Source: Chlorocebus sabaeus (Eukaryota; Chordata; Mammalia; Primates; Cercopithecidae). Taken from it: a stretch of 64,000 nucleotides of DNA. This document shows positions 1 to 11,431 of this stretch, one piece after another (the first letter of the stretch is position 1; each line of letters opens with the position of its first letter). Location: contig NC_132910.1 of assembly GCF_047675955.1 (NCBI RefSeq), positions 92,282,923 through 92,346,922 of the forward strand, written 5' to 3'. Made by a program: the position numbers and the translations under genes. A model generated the notes under the pieces. That model saw only the letters and a list, made by a program, of their open reading frames with translations, was not told the DNA's origin and searched no databases.

Positions 1-1392
1 AACATTTCTGTAAGAAATATATATGTAACATATATGCTACATATATATTCCTTATTATACAAATTTAGTATAAAGAGTCCTCTTTTTACATGATGCAAGT
101 TTTTCTTAGCCTCCAAGAGAAGAAAACACAACGAAAGCAAGGTTTGCAGCATCTATATGGCTTTGACCTGTAGGCATCTGGTGCCAAGTTCTTTGTCAGC
201 CCATTACTATGTAACACACCTGATGAACTCATCAAATTATCTTACTTTGCTGATAGTATTTCTCTGTTTCAAAAAAGAAATGTACTTAATGCTATCAGAC
301 AATCATCAGAATAAAAAAAGACTAGTGTCATTGAAGTTTTGTTTGCCTGGAAACTCTTGTTGTTGAATAAAAGGAAAGTTAAAAAAATATTTTTTTTCCT
401 CCAAATTTTGGTCTAGAATGCCACCCAGGCCTCTCAATCTAGCTTTGAACTTGAGTCTAAAGAAAATATTTGATCTTCTTTATCTTTCAACTTGACAAAA
501 TGTTCTTCCTTTATGAAGTCCCGTTTTTTGTTTTAAGTGTGCTTGTCAATGTGTTTTATGAAGGTAAAGCTCTTAGAGGTATGATACAAGTCTTTTTTTG
601 TTTAACCTTTGAACATCCTCTTAAGTATCTACCCCACCACGTTGCATCCAAAAAATATTTCTCATTAAAATCATACTTGTCCTATAGTGGTTTGGAAGTA
701 ATAGAAGAAAGTATTGGATTTACCTTTTTCACTTAGAGGTTTAAATACTTAAAGGTAACATTTCATTTCATTGAACAAATACACATTGAGGCCTTTATGC
801 ATGGCGATGGTTAATACTCATTAAACGATTAACTGACACAGCCAGCATGACTAAGTTATGTGCTTGATACTTAAGAAACTTAAAATTCATCCATGGATTA
901 CAAAATATGCTTGTAATGAAACAAAAAGCCGTACTTGTTTTCAAATAATGTTATTTGGTCAAACGACCAAAGAATACCAGATTCCAGCTCTATAACTACT
1001 CCCTATTGCATGAAATAAATATACAGAAAAAGGGCAAACTTATACTTTATTAATAGGTGATGACTTTGCTTTAATCCAGTGCAGGACCCTAGTGACCTAG
1101 GCTGAAACTTGAGAAAAACTCTTTCCTAAGTGCTTCCAACCTGAAATGCCCACTCAGTGTTTCTTTTCCATGAAGGTAGGATGTATAGATAGGGGTAAGA
1201 GGAGACATAATAGAGAACACAAATTGTCTCTAGTCACAATGGAGAATAATGAATAAATATAGCTTATTAAAATATGTCATGTGAGTCTACATAAAATGAC
1301 AAGGATAATTCAATCTTTGTAAGTGACATTGCTGACTCCGGGATTAACTTTAAATAGCAGGCCTCTGACATTGCCTTAATTTTTGTTAAAAC
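1..1392. other. Unique AT-rich DNA, no gene seen
   Basis: I recognise no repeat family or coding exon here. The first 50 bases hold an AT-rich stretch with TATATA runs. Two short open frames (157-366 and 470-736) have no recognisable domain, no splice context and ordinary AT-rich composition, so I treat them as chance. A small inverted repeat (TTTGGTC, spacer AAAC, GACCAAA) lies near 956-973. Confidence 0.5.
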
Positions 1393-1408
1393 AGAAGTGA
1401 GAATATTC

Positions 1409-1660
1409 TGGCCTGCCATAGTGACTCACATTTATAATCCCAGTGCTTTGGGAGGCCAAGGCAGGCAGATGGCGAGAGTTCGGGAGTTCAAGATCAGCTT
1501 GTGCAACATGGTGGTGAGCACTTGTAGTCCCAGCTACTTGGAAGGCTGAGGTAGGAGGATGGCTTGAGCCTGAGAGGTGGAAGTTGCAGTGAGCCAAGAT
1601 TGTGCCACTACATTCCAGTCTGGGCGACAGAGCCAGACCCTGTTTCACACACACACGAAA
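1409..1660 (+). mobile_element. Alu SINE with internal deletion
   Basis: The text runs from a worn Alu 5' end through 'cagtgctttgggaggcc', the right-arm 'agctacttggaaggctgag' and 'tgggcgacagagc' to a CA-rich tail. A perfect 16-bp target duplication (AGAAGTGAGAATATTC) flanks it at 1393-1408 and 1661-1676, which fixes both ends. About 45 bases are missing between the two arms: the usual 'ctctactaaaaatac' block is absent after 'caacatggtg'. The A-tail has become CACACACACAC. The divergence suggests an older S or J type copy. The open frame read through it on the minus strand is only Alu sequence. Confidence 0.95.
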
Positions 1661-1676
1661 AGAAGTGAGAATATTC

Positions 1677-2394
1677 GGATTTTAAATCAAACAACTTAAT
1701 CTATGAGCTTCTGCTTTATGCTAACTGAAAAGTCATTATTAGGAAGGATGTATTAGCTACTAAGATAGCCATTAATAAGTAATAATATAATTGTGTGTAG
1801 TTCAAATAAATGCATTTGCATATCACTTTAGACTACATCTTGAATAATGCAGCATGAATAATAAAAGCTCTTTTTTATCTGGAATTTGTCATTCACTCAG
1901 TTTCCATTTTAAAAAGGTACTTAATTTGGCTGCCTTTCAGAGAATTCCTGATTCCTTAGTATGCTGATGTCTTCTAATATCAGAATGCTAGAGTGCTGTG
2001 ATCTTCATTTATAGTTCAACTATGAGCTAAGTCTGAAAATAGACCTCATAGCACCCATTGAGCACACTACTTTATGAGCAAACTATATAAGGACACTATT
2101 TTTTAAGGAAAAGTAAAGAGATCTTGGTCTTAACAGGTATGGGAGAATAAAGAAAACCAACATGGCTGTGGCAGAGAGTGAGAAGTGTCTGCCACCCACA
2201 AGAAGAGGAAGAGAAGGATTCCTGCAGGGCTCCTTGCACCACTAGGACGGCTGCAAGATGAAGCTTGAATCCTATGCAGAAATGGTTGGTAGAGCTGCAG
2301 CCACACATGCAGCTTTTGGGAGCAGTAGCAAAAACTTGAAAGAGGGCTTAGAGTCTGCACAGTCACATTTCCATCTATTCTTCTGGCTTCTACC
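1677..2394. other. Unassigned DNA between Alu and L2
   Basis: I see no repeat family or gene that I can name. Overlapping open frames on both strands around 2096-2414 have no recognisable domain. They run into the adjacent L2 fragment, so they are not supported as exons. Confidence 0.4.
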
Positions 2395-2650
2395 TGACCA
2401 GGCCACTCACTCAAACACTACTTTCATCAAGATGACCAGTGGTCTCCATGCTGCCACATCCAAGGATCAGCCTCCCAGTATCATGCCCTCTCCTCAATAT
2501 TTTACACAGGTTGCTACTATCTTTTCCCTCAAACATATTTCCTTTGGTTTCCACCAAATCATACTCTTCCAGCTTTCCTCTTACCCCACTGACCATTCCT
2601 TAGAGAACTTTGCTGGCTTCACTTCCTTTCTCTACTTTAAATGCTGAACC
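2395..2650 (+). mobile_element. L2 LINE fragment (ORF2 region)
   Basis: The stretch follows the L2 reverse-transcriptase region: 'atgaccagtggtctccatgctgc' matches the L2 phrase about a gap before 'tccatgttgctaa', and 'ctttcctcttaccccactgacc' followed by 'tttgctggcttcacttcc' matches the next L2 block. The 129-aa open frame across it (2258-2647) is therefore L2 remnant plus flank, not a host gene. The copy is old and diverged. Confidence 0.6.
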
Positions 2651-3041
2651 TAAATGGTACAACCAAATGCGTGATTGTGCACTTTCTGCCTACATGATCT
2701 TGTTACTGGTGCCCTGGGTTCTTGTAACCAAATCATTTTAGTAGAAGTGGCACCAATTCTTATTTAAAGGTCTGGTAGAATTTGGGATGTGAATCCATCT
2801 GGACCTTGGCTTCTTTTTGTTGTTAGCAATTTTAAAATTACAGATTCAATATCACTGCTTGCTATTAGTCTGTTCAGAATTTCTACTTCTTCCTGATTCA
2901 ATCTAGGAGGGTTGTATGTTCCCAGGAATTTATTCATTTCCTCAAAATTTTTAGTTTGTGTGCATAGAGATTCTCATGGTAGTCTTAAATGATCTTTTGC
3001 ATTACTGTGGTGTTGGTTGTAACGTCTCCATTTTCATTTCT

Positions 3042-3122
3042 CAAACTCTTGGCTGCAAGCAATCCACCTGCCTTGGCCATCCAAAGTGCTGGGATTAGAG
3101 TTGTGAGCCACAATGCCCAGCC
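3042..3122 (-). mobile_element. Alu left-arm fragment with target duplication, no A-tail
   Basis: The minus strand reads GGCTGGGCATTGTGGCTCAC and on through the 'cccagcactttgg' box, ending after 81 bases. It is flanked by 16-bp direct repeats (CTCCATTTTCATTTCT at 3026-3041 and one-mismatch copy at 3123-3138) that belong to the host L1, so it is a real insertion. It contains only the first 80 bases of an Alu or FLAM left arm and has no poly(A). Confidence 0.85.
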
Positions 3123-4332
3123 CTCCATTTTTATTTCTAATTGAGCTTATTTGAATCTTCTTTCTTGTTTCCTTGGTTAATCTAGTTAATAGTCTATACA
3201 TTTTGTTTATCTTTCCAAACAACCACCTTTTTGTTTCATTAATCTTTTATATAGTTTTTCATTTTAATTTCATTTAGTTCTACTCTAACCTTTGTTACTT
3301 CTTTTCATCTGCTAGCTTTGGGTTTAGTTTGTCCTTGTTTTTTTGCTTCTTGAGGTGTGGCTTTACATTGTCAATTGGTGATCTTTCAGACTTTAATGTA
3401 GGCATTGAGTGCTATAAACTTTCCTCTTATAGGAAAGTTCTCTTATAGAACTTCCCAGAAGTTCTGATAACTTGTGGGTAACTATTATCATTCATTTTGA
3501 ATAAATTTAAATTTCCATCCTGATTTCACTGTTAACCCAAAAATCATTCAGGAACAGATTGTTTAATTTCCATGTATTTGTAGACTTTTGAAGCTTTCTT
3601 TAGGAGTTGATTTCAGGTTTTGTCACTGTGGTCTGAGAATATATATGATATGATTTCTATTTGTAAAAATTTATTGATACTCGTTTTGTGGCCTATCATA
3701 TATGCTGTCTTGGAGAGTGTTCTATATTCTAAGAATGTATATTCTGCAGGTCTTAGGTAGAATGTCCTGAAAATATCTATTAGGTCCATTTGATCTAGAG
3801 TGTAGTTTAAGTAAAGTGTTTCTTTGTTAACTTTCTACCTTAATGATCTATCTAGTGCTGTCAGTATAGTGTTGAAATGTTGAAGTCTTTTGCTATTATT
3901 GTGTTGCTGTCTATCTCTTTTCTTAGGTCTAGTAGTAATTGTTTTATGAATCTGGAAGCTACAGAGTTAGGTGCACATATATTTGGAATTGCAATATCTT
4001 CTTGTTAGGTTGATCCTATTATCATATATAATGACTTTTTTTGGTCTTGTTTTTAACTTTTAAAGTTAAAAACTTTAAAAAACTGCTTGCTTTTGTTTTC
4101 CATTTGTGTGGAATATCTTTTTCCACCCCTTTGCCTTGAGTCTGTAAGAATCCTTACATGTTAGGTTTCCTGAAGACAGCAGATGTTTGATTTGTGATTT
4201 TTTTTTTTAATCCATTCTGCCAAACTGTATCTTTTAAGTGGAGCATTAGACCATTTACGTTCAGTGTTAATATTGAGATGTGAGATACTGTTCCAGTCAT
4301 CATATTGATTGTTACCTAGATACTTCATTTTC

Positions 4333-4643
4333 TTCATTTTTGTTTGTTTGTTTGTTTTTTGAAACAGGGTCTTACTCTGTTGCCCCGGCTAGAGTGCAAT
4401 GGTACAATCTTGGCTCACTGCAACTCCCACCTCCTGGGTTCAAGTGATTCTCCTGCCTCAGCCTCCCGAGTAGTTGGGATTACAGGCACCCACCACCATG
4501 CCCAACCAATTTTTGTATTTTTAGTAGAGATAGGGTTTCACCATGTTGGTCAGGCTGGTCTCAAACTTCTGACCTCAGGTGATCCACCTGCCTCGGCCTC
4601 CCAAAGTGCTGGGATTACAGACGTGAGCCACTGTGCCTGGCCA
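4333..4643 (-). mobile_element. Full-length Alu (S-like), antisense
   Basis: The plus strand starts with a (GTTT)n-rich tail, then 'gaaacagggtcttactctg', and ends in 'tgagccactgtgcctggcc', which is a complete Alu in reverse. Both arms and the middle T-rich linker are present. It sits in the old antisense L1, near the 5' side of its endonuclease region. I could not find a clean target duplication. The 107-aa frame at 4344-4667 is Alu-derived. Confidence 0.93.
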
Positions 4644-5377
4644 TATTATTGTTTTTATAAACTGTGAGTTTTATGCTTTCAAGAGGTTCTATTTCAGTGC
4701 ATATTGATCCTTTGTTTCAAGACTTAGAACTCCTTTTAGCATTTTTTGTAGGACTGCTCCAGCAGTGACAAATTCACTCAGCATTTGCTTGTCTGGAAAA
4801 TACTTTATTTCTTCTTCATTTGTGAAACTTAGTTTCGCTGGATACAAAATTCTTGGCTAAAAGTTATACTGTTTAAGCAGGGTAAATATAAGACCTCAAT
4901 CCCTTCTGGCTTATAAGGTTTCTGCTGTGAAGTCTACTGTTAGTCTGATAGGTTTTCCTTTATAGGTTACCTGATGCTTTTATGTCACTGCTCTGAGAAG
5001 TCTTTCCTTTATGTTGACTTTAGATAGCCTCATGATTGTATTCCTTGATGATGTCCTTTTTGCAGTGAATCTCCCAGGAGTTCTTTGGGCTTCTTGTATT
5101 TGTGAATCTAAATCTCTAGCAACACCTGGGAAGTTTTCCTCAATTATTTCCTCAAAGAAGTTTTCCAAACTTTTTCTTTCTCTTTTCCCTCAGGAACACC
5201 AGTGAATCTTAGGTCTGGACATTTTATATAATCCCGTATTTCTTGGAGACGTTCATTTCTTTTGATTCATTTTTCTTTATTTTCGTCTGATTGGGTTAGC
5301 TCAAAAACCTTATCTTTGAGCTTTGAAATTATTTCTTCTACTTATTCCAGTCTATTGTTAAAACTTTACACTGCATT

Positions 5378-5699
5378 GCTGAGTGCATTGGCTCATGCCT
5401 GTAATCCAGCACTTTGGGAGGCTGAGGCAGGCCAATCACTGTGGTCAGGAGTTCAAGAATAGCCTGGCCAACACAGGAAACCCCATCTCTACCAAAAATA
5501 CAAAAATTAGCCAGGTGTGGTGGCAGGTGCCTATAATCCCAGCAACTCGGGAGGCTGAGGCAAGAGAATCACTTGAACCTGGGAGGTGAAGGTTGCAGTG
5601 AGCCAATATTTCACCACTACATTCCAGCCCAGGTAACAGAGTGAGACTCTGTCTTAAAACAAACAAAAAAACCAAAAACCACAAAACAAAAAAACCCAC
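5378..5699 (+). mobile_element. Full-length Alu, sense
   Basis: A complete but diverged Alu begins near 'gctgagtgcattggctcatgcc' and ends in a mixed A-rich tail (AAACAAACAAAAAAACC pattern). An 18-bp target duplication flanks it at 5360-5377 and 5700-5717 with a single mismatch (AAAACTTTACACTGCATT against ...TACTCTG...). The target is the ORF1 part of the antisense L1. Confidence 0.95.
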
Positions 5700-7425
5700 A
5701 AAACTTTACTCTGCATTTTGTAATGCCCTAAATATGTTTTACATTTCCAAACATTAGATTGATTTTTCTTCAAAATATGTCTTTAGAAAATTTTTGACTC
5801 ATATCCTGAATTGTTTTTTACATTTCTTTATGTTGGTTTTCGCCTTTCTTTTATATCTCCCTGAGTAGCATAATAATAAACTCTTTGAATTCTTTGCCTG
5901 ATATTTCAAAGATTTTATCTTGCTTTGGATCCACTGCTGGAGATTTACTGTGATCTTTTGGGGGATGTTATAGAACCCTATTTTGTCATATTGTCAGAAT
6001 TATTTGTCTGGTTTTTCTCATTGGGGTAGACATTTTTTCCTAGTTATTCTTGAATTTATTTTTGATTCACTTGTGTGTTTTTTTTTTTTAATTTCTTTTT
6101 CTTTCCCCCTTAAGGATGTGACTTCAATGTTTACAGTTCTTTGTAACCAAATTTGGGTTTGGTGTTTTCAGGGGTGAAGGCTCTGTATGAGTCCCTTGGT
6201 TATAAGTCTTTGTATAATAGCTTTCTTAGAAGCTGGCTATAGTAGCAATGTGCTCAGTGTATGAGCAAGTTCACTGACTCCTATGAGGTTGGAATGGCAG
6301 AGGTCTCTGAAAACTTGTCTCATTCCTCTGTGGTATGCACTTATTTATTTATTTATGCCCTAGTATTTTATTTTCTGGGTTGAATAGTTCAGGCTTCAGA
6401 TGAATAGGGAAGGAGTCCTTGGGTTTAAACTGGCTGTGGCTAAGGCAGGTGGGTCGATGCAATACCTAATGGGGCATTGAGGTCCCAGCCTTGACAGAGG
6501 TGATTGGGGACCTCTTGGTGAAATGTGCTGAGGTCTCATCAGGGGGAAGCGTGGGAGCCACCTCAGCTCCCCTGCCAGGCTGGTAGGAAAGTGAACTACC
6601 TCCCAGTCACACTGCTGACCCTGTGTTTAGCTATTCAGATCAGACAAGTATTTATTTCTATTTTGATGTTCCATACAAACAGGGATCATGACTCTACCCT
6701 TCATGCAAGACAGACAAGGAGGGCACTCCTGCCATGAGGATGCAGTCACTTTGAGGTGTTCCAGAAAGATTGTCTACAGGTATACTCATGCTGAGCTCCC
6801 ATGGGAGAAGCCCCAGCTGTGTCTGCAGTGGTGGAGGAGGGGAAAAAGAATTCCCCTTCTCCAAGATCCTTCACAATCACCAGGGCTGCTTGCCCATTGG
6901 GGTAGAGCCACAGACTTTCCTCTCTGAACCCAGCACTGCACCTGTGCCTCTGTTGAAATAAACTTCCCACAAGCAGAAAGTTCTGAGACTCAAGGCTTGC
7001 AAGTCTGTATTCTTTTGTCCCACAGGTTGCTTCCTTCATGTGGTGCCATCCCCCTTCCCCTAGGAGTAGGAGACCCTGAGAGCCAGACTACTGTGAGTGC
7101 TGCTGCTCCTCTGGGTCCAGCCACCCAGTGGGCGGTCACATTATAGGCTGGTTCTAGAGAATGTCTGCAAGGGATCCAGTTATATGCCCTGTCCTTAAGT
7201 CTCTCAGAAGTGGGCACCAGCACTAGCTCTGATGGGGGTGGCAGGATAATGACACAGAATGTGAGATTTCCTTGGTTATGAATAGTCAGTGTGTTGACTT
7301 TCTCAAATTCTGGTTGCAGTAATGACGAACTGCTCACATGGACAGACTCAGGACCTCCTAGCTAGCCAGCGTTCTGCAGGTGTTCTGATAGCTGAGGTCA
7401 CACACAAGTTTTCTCCTTCATGAGT

Positions 7426-7469
7426 GCTATGTTATTCTACCTGGCAGCGCTATGTTATTCTACCTGGCA
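7426..7469. repeat. Tandem duplication, 23-bp period
   Basis: The 21-base string GCTATGTTATTCTACCTGGCA occurs at 7426-7446 and again, unchanged, at 7449-7469. It lies in the 5' UTR of the antisense L1 and may be a local duplication specific to this copy. Confidence 0.9.
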
Positions 7470-8475
7470 ATGCTATAGTGGATTGTGTCGACTGGCTTCC
7501 AGCCAGCGGGTGGTGCTTGCAAAAAGCACCAGCTGCAGTGGCAGTGGTGGGATTTGTGCTTGCCTTATGTTACCGAGGGGAGGTACTCTGGTGTCTCTGG
7601 CAATGAGTGGGGCCATAGGGTGCCTAAAAGTTTCTGTCCTTTTTGTTAAGATACCAGTGGGGGGGCGGTGGTGGAGGTGCAAAGTCAGTGGGGGCTGGGT
7701 CTTGAATGTCTGTGTTGTGGCTGTCCACTTGTGGGGCAAGCAGAAGGCCCAGTTGGGGTCAAAGGGTGGTTATCTGGCCATTGGAGTAATGTTCCAGGGA
7801 GGAGCACAGCTGCCTCTGCTGCACAGGAGAGTCTGCCTGGGAAGTGGGGAGTAGCAGGCAGCAGTAAGCCCAAGCGAACTCCCATGCACTTGGCAAGGCA
7901 GGTCTCACACCCACAGTGTTTCACCAGCAGCAGCTAGCTAGGTTCCAGGCAGCCTGTGCTCAGAACTCAAAACTGCCCCAGGCCATAAGCCTTCCCAGGG
8001 AGACAGCAATGATGGCTTTCAGGCCATGCCCCTCCCAGTCCACCTGCAAACAGCTCCTGTGCTTGTGGCTGCAGCACACTTCCCAGTTGCCCCTTGGTTC
8101 TGGTCAAGAGAGTCTGTCTTCGATTGAGATTATATTGCAAATTTCATTTGGGAACTTCTTTTAACCTGTGACTACTGCCTGAGTCAGCTGACAGACATCT
8201 GTGTGGTCATCTGTGAGGCAGAATCAGAAATAGCTTCCCTCCATCCTTACTAGAGACTGGGATTGCACACAGAGCACTTTCTACTGCTGCTCTTCTTGTA
8301 CACTCCCCACTGGAGCTACATCAGCTCCAGCACTGGGTAAGGTTAAGGCCTTCTTCTGTGGCCAGGATTCCTGGGTTCCCCATTGGGGGTGTATATCCTG
8401 GAGGCAGTTTATTCCCCTCTCACACTGGGGCCTGGCTCATGAATTTTTACCCGGGTTTGTGAACTGACAGAAGCT

Positions 8476-9878
8476 GATTGATTATTTTTGGTAAATGTTC
8501 ATTGCCACTTGTAGTGAATAAGTAGGTGCAAGCTTGCACCTCCTCATAACCAGGAAGCAAAGCAAACGTGTCAGGCTAGATGTTGCCTGCCACACCAATG
8601 AGCAACCATATCACAGAGATGTAACCCGTTCCCTAAGCCTATTGAAGCTATAACTCTCTGTCCTTTTAGATGCTCAATTGCCTCTCATATGAAAGATTTA
8701 TCTAAGGCAAATTCAGCATTATTTTTGTGTCAGAATTTGGTCAATTATCTATTGGAAACAGTCAACCAAGAATTCTCAGAGCCAGCAGTTGAATGTAGGA
8801 TCATTTAAGGATGCAGCCTAGGGTGCTATACTTAAAATATAGGCCACAGAACTCTAAATGTTCATTTGTCCAAATATGAGGAAATGCCTCTCTAAAATTC
8901 TAACAGTCTCAATACTATGTTAAACAACTCTAAACTTATCCTGGGGGTCACTAATTTCTGTCAATGAGAAACCTATTTGTTACACTCATTATGTGCGTGA
9001 TGAAAACCCCAACGGTTGCCAAAAGCTAAACATAGTTGAAGCTTATTTATTAGCCACCCCGTAAGTGTGACCTTTCCAATTAAATGCGAGCTAATTATAC
9101 CAGAAATGTAAATTCCTGATTTAGGTAACTGGCTTCCCCTATGTATAGACTGAAAGGAGCTAACAATTTATATCACATTAGATATATTCAACAATTTTAA
9201 ATAAATTACAGATGTAAATATACCAGCCAAAGATGCTACTCATTAAGGAAGACAATGACCATCCTAATGAACTGAATTTATACACAACTAGGGAATCCCA
9301 GCCATGAAGTTGACTGAATTCTTGTCAGTTACTATAATGGGATACACTGAACTTTATTTATAGTTGCTATGTCAATAACTGTAAATCTAAGACACATAGC
9401 CTTTTTCTTTGGATTCATATTATACATACTGTATAATTCTTTTTTGTAGTCATGGAAGTTAGCACATCCTGATCAGCTTTATCACTGGACTAAATTTTTC
9501 ATTTCTTTGGCTCTTCAGAATCCTGAGGAATAGAAATAGGAATTCTCTTTAATTTTAAAGATCTTTGAATGTGATGACTTTTCATTCTTACGTATACTTT
9601 CAGGATCCTTGAATTCTTATGGATATTTTTGTCAGTTGAATCCTACATATTTCTTATGGTCTTGAGTAACTTACAATAACAACCTATAAGGTCAGTCTAC
9701 TGGTATAATTGCTATTATGCCCCATTGCAGGAGACACTCAAGTATTAGAACTCCTTCGTTTCTAAGGGATCATTCTCAAGAAGAAAACATACAATGTTAT
9801 TTTTAAGTGTATAGGACATATGCTAGTGGACCTCAAATGTATATCTTTAACCCTAATTACTTTCCTGAATTCTGGAGT
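8476..9878. other. Unique DNA with an 18-bp palindrome
   Basis: No repeat or gene is recognised. The stretch includes a perfect palindrome at 8524-8541 (AGGTGCAAGCTTGCACCT), centred on AAGCTT, close to the 5' boundary of the antisense L1. The remainder is AT-rich with no long open frame. Confidence 0.45.
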
Positions 9879-10775
9879 TTTATTTCCAGTCTTCTACTAG
9901 ACATTTCAACTTACATACCTAATAAGTATCTCAAGCAATCACGGACAAAATCCTATTGAATTTTGCTTCCACTTCTTTAATCTCTTCCTCCGTACATCTT
10001 TCTCATGACAGTACCAAAGCACGAATGTTCATTCAGGTACTCAGGCCAATAATCTAGGAGTTATTCTTGGTTCCTCTTTTTTGCTTACCCATTCCTCCTG
10101 TTCCATCCACCCCATCATTAAGCTCTGTTGTCTCTGCCTATAAACGTACTCTGAGTCACTCCATCCAACTCACCATCATCTCTTAGCAGGACAATTTCAA
10201 TATATCTTCAACTGATCTTGCTGCTTCTGCTCCTGCTCTTCTGTCATCCATTCTTCATGAAGTGATTTTGTTAAAATCGAAATCAGATGTTCTTCCCTCC
10301 CCAAAACTCTCTAAAATTTTCTTACCACACTCAGAATAAAATCCAAACTTATTACCTATTTTTTACAAGATATGACCTTTCTGAATTCTTTGACCTCATC
10401 ACCTAGCCCCTTCCTTACTCACTAGACACTGGTCAGAGAGCTTTTTTATTCCCCCCAAACTCACTGAGCTTATTTCTGTCACAGGGATTTTGCTCTAGCC
10501 CTTCCCTCTGAATAGAACACCATTTCCTCTAATTGTAGGAAGGCTGACTCTTTTTGCATAATTAAAATTTCAGTGGAAGGTACCCCTTGTTGCCCTCTAC
10601 CATTCCACATTATTTTAATTCTGTGCATTGCATTTATCAATACTTATATATTATTTTGTGGTCATTATATGGCTTTTCCAATAATATATACAGATCATGC
10701 CTATTTTGTTCACTACTATATTTCCAAGGCTTATGGGATATGATATATTTAATGTGTATTTTTAAAAGAACAAAC
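9879..10775 (+). mobile_element. L2 LINE, long 3' portion
   Basis: The order of blocks follows L2: a worn 'gacatttcaacttac...' start, 'taggagttattcttggttcc', a T/C-rich block with 'catcccattctt', 'aaaactctctaaaat' for the 'ctccaatggcttccc' region, 'ctttgacctcatcacctagc', and 'ttgttcactactatatttcc' near the 3' end. Nearly 900 bases can be followed. Divergence is high, as expected of an ancient element. Confidence 0.75.
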
Positions 10776-11431
10776 ATTCAGAATATAATCTAGCTTTCCA
10801 AATATCTATTGATAATTTCATCCACGTGTCCCATAGGCACCTCATTATTTAATTTCATAATTACTCTTTTTTCTGTATCCCCTATGACAAAGACTGTCAT
10901 CACCTGCCCATGTGATTTTTTAAATGCTCTCACAGGTGACTTACAGGTCCAGAAAAGATTATTCAGAGGCTACATTTTCTTTAATATATGAATTTGATTT
11001 GATCCCATGAACTTGATTATATTTATTAATATGCCAATTTAAGTCACCTTTAAATTTGTTTTAACCAGTTATTTATATTTCATTTATATATCTATTGTAC
11101 TTAAGATTTCCTTTAGAATCACTTTATGTGACTCACTAACAAATAACACCATCAGAATTACTTAATAAATTCTTAAAAATCTAGTAAATTAAACTTATAC
11201 ATACGCTGAGTCTTACATTCTCTGAAATGTTGCAGTACTGTTTATATAGCTAATAAAATTTTACTTTAAAATAACAAGTAACAAGTCTAAATAAATTTCT
11301 ATTTCTAGAAATAGAAATTTAAATCTATTTCTATACCAGAAATAGAAAATAATCAAAGGGAAAAAATTCTCATAAACCTAAAATAACTAATATGCACAGT
11401 TTTGTTCTTTTTACACAAAAATATTAATATT
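10776..11431. other. AT-rich DNA with palindrome, 5' flank of L1
   Basis: No repeat family is recognised. It contains a 30-bp perfect palindrome at 11292-11321 and a second hairpin beside it, described separately. The open frames at 10587-10793 and 10809-10991 have no domain and are not supported. Confidence 0.4.
11292..11349. repeat. 30-bp perfect palindrome plus adjacent hairpin
   Basis: Positions 11292-11306 and 11307-11321 are exact reverse complements with no spacer; the centre is CTAG within TTTCTAGAAA. Directly after it, CTATTTCT and AGAAATAG flank a five-base spacer (about 11325-11345), using the same word. The word ATTTCTATTTC/GAAATAGAAAT is thus repeated in alternating orientation four times within 60 bases. 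Confidence 0.95.

Larger units (their letters stand above)
2725..8475 (-). mobile_element. Old L1 LINE, antisense, lacking its 3' half
   Basis: Reading the minus strand from 8475 down gives a GC-rich L1 5' UTR (about 8475-6100), an ORF1 region (about 6100-4900), then the ORF2 endonuclease (about 4300-3300) and the first part of the reverse transcriptase. At about 2745 the minus-strand text matches the residues just before the 'FYQ' motif at the start of the RT, and it stops there. The rest of ORF2, the 3' UTR and the poly(A) are absent. In the endonuclease region the 'DFN' catalytic signature can still be read near 3855-3880 but a stop codon follows soon after. Three Alu-derived sequences have inserted (3042-3122, about 4333-4643, 5378-5699). 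Age and structure suggest an L1MA/L1PB-like copy. Ends are good to about 20 bases. Confidence 0.85.

Noticed and set aside
2258..2647. 129-aa open frame
   Set aside because: Its second half matches L2 sequence and there is no domain or splice context.
4344..4667. 107-aa open frame that could be taken for a protein
   Set aside because: It is a translated antisense Alu. The same Alu-type protein text (LPRLECSGTILAHCN...) recurs at many places in the window.
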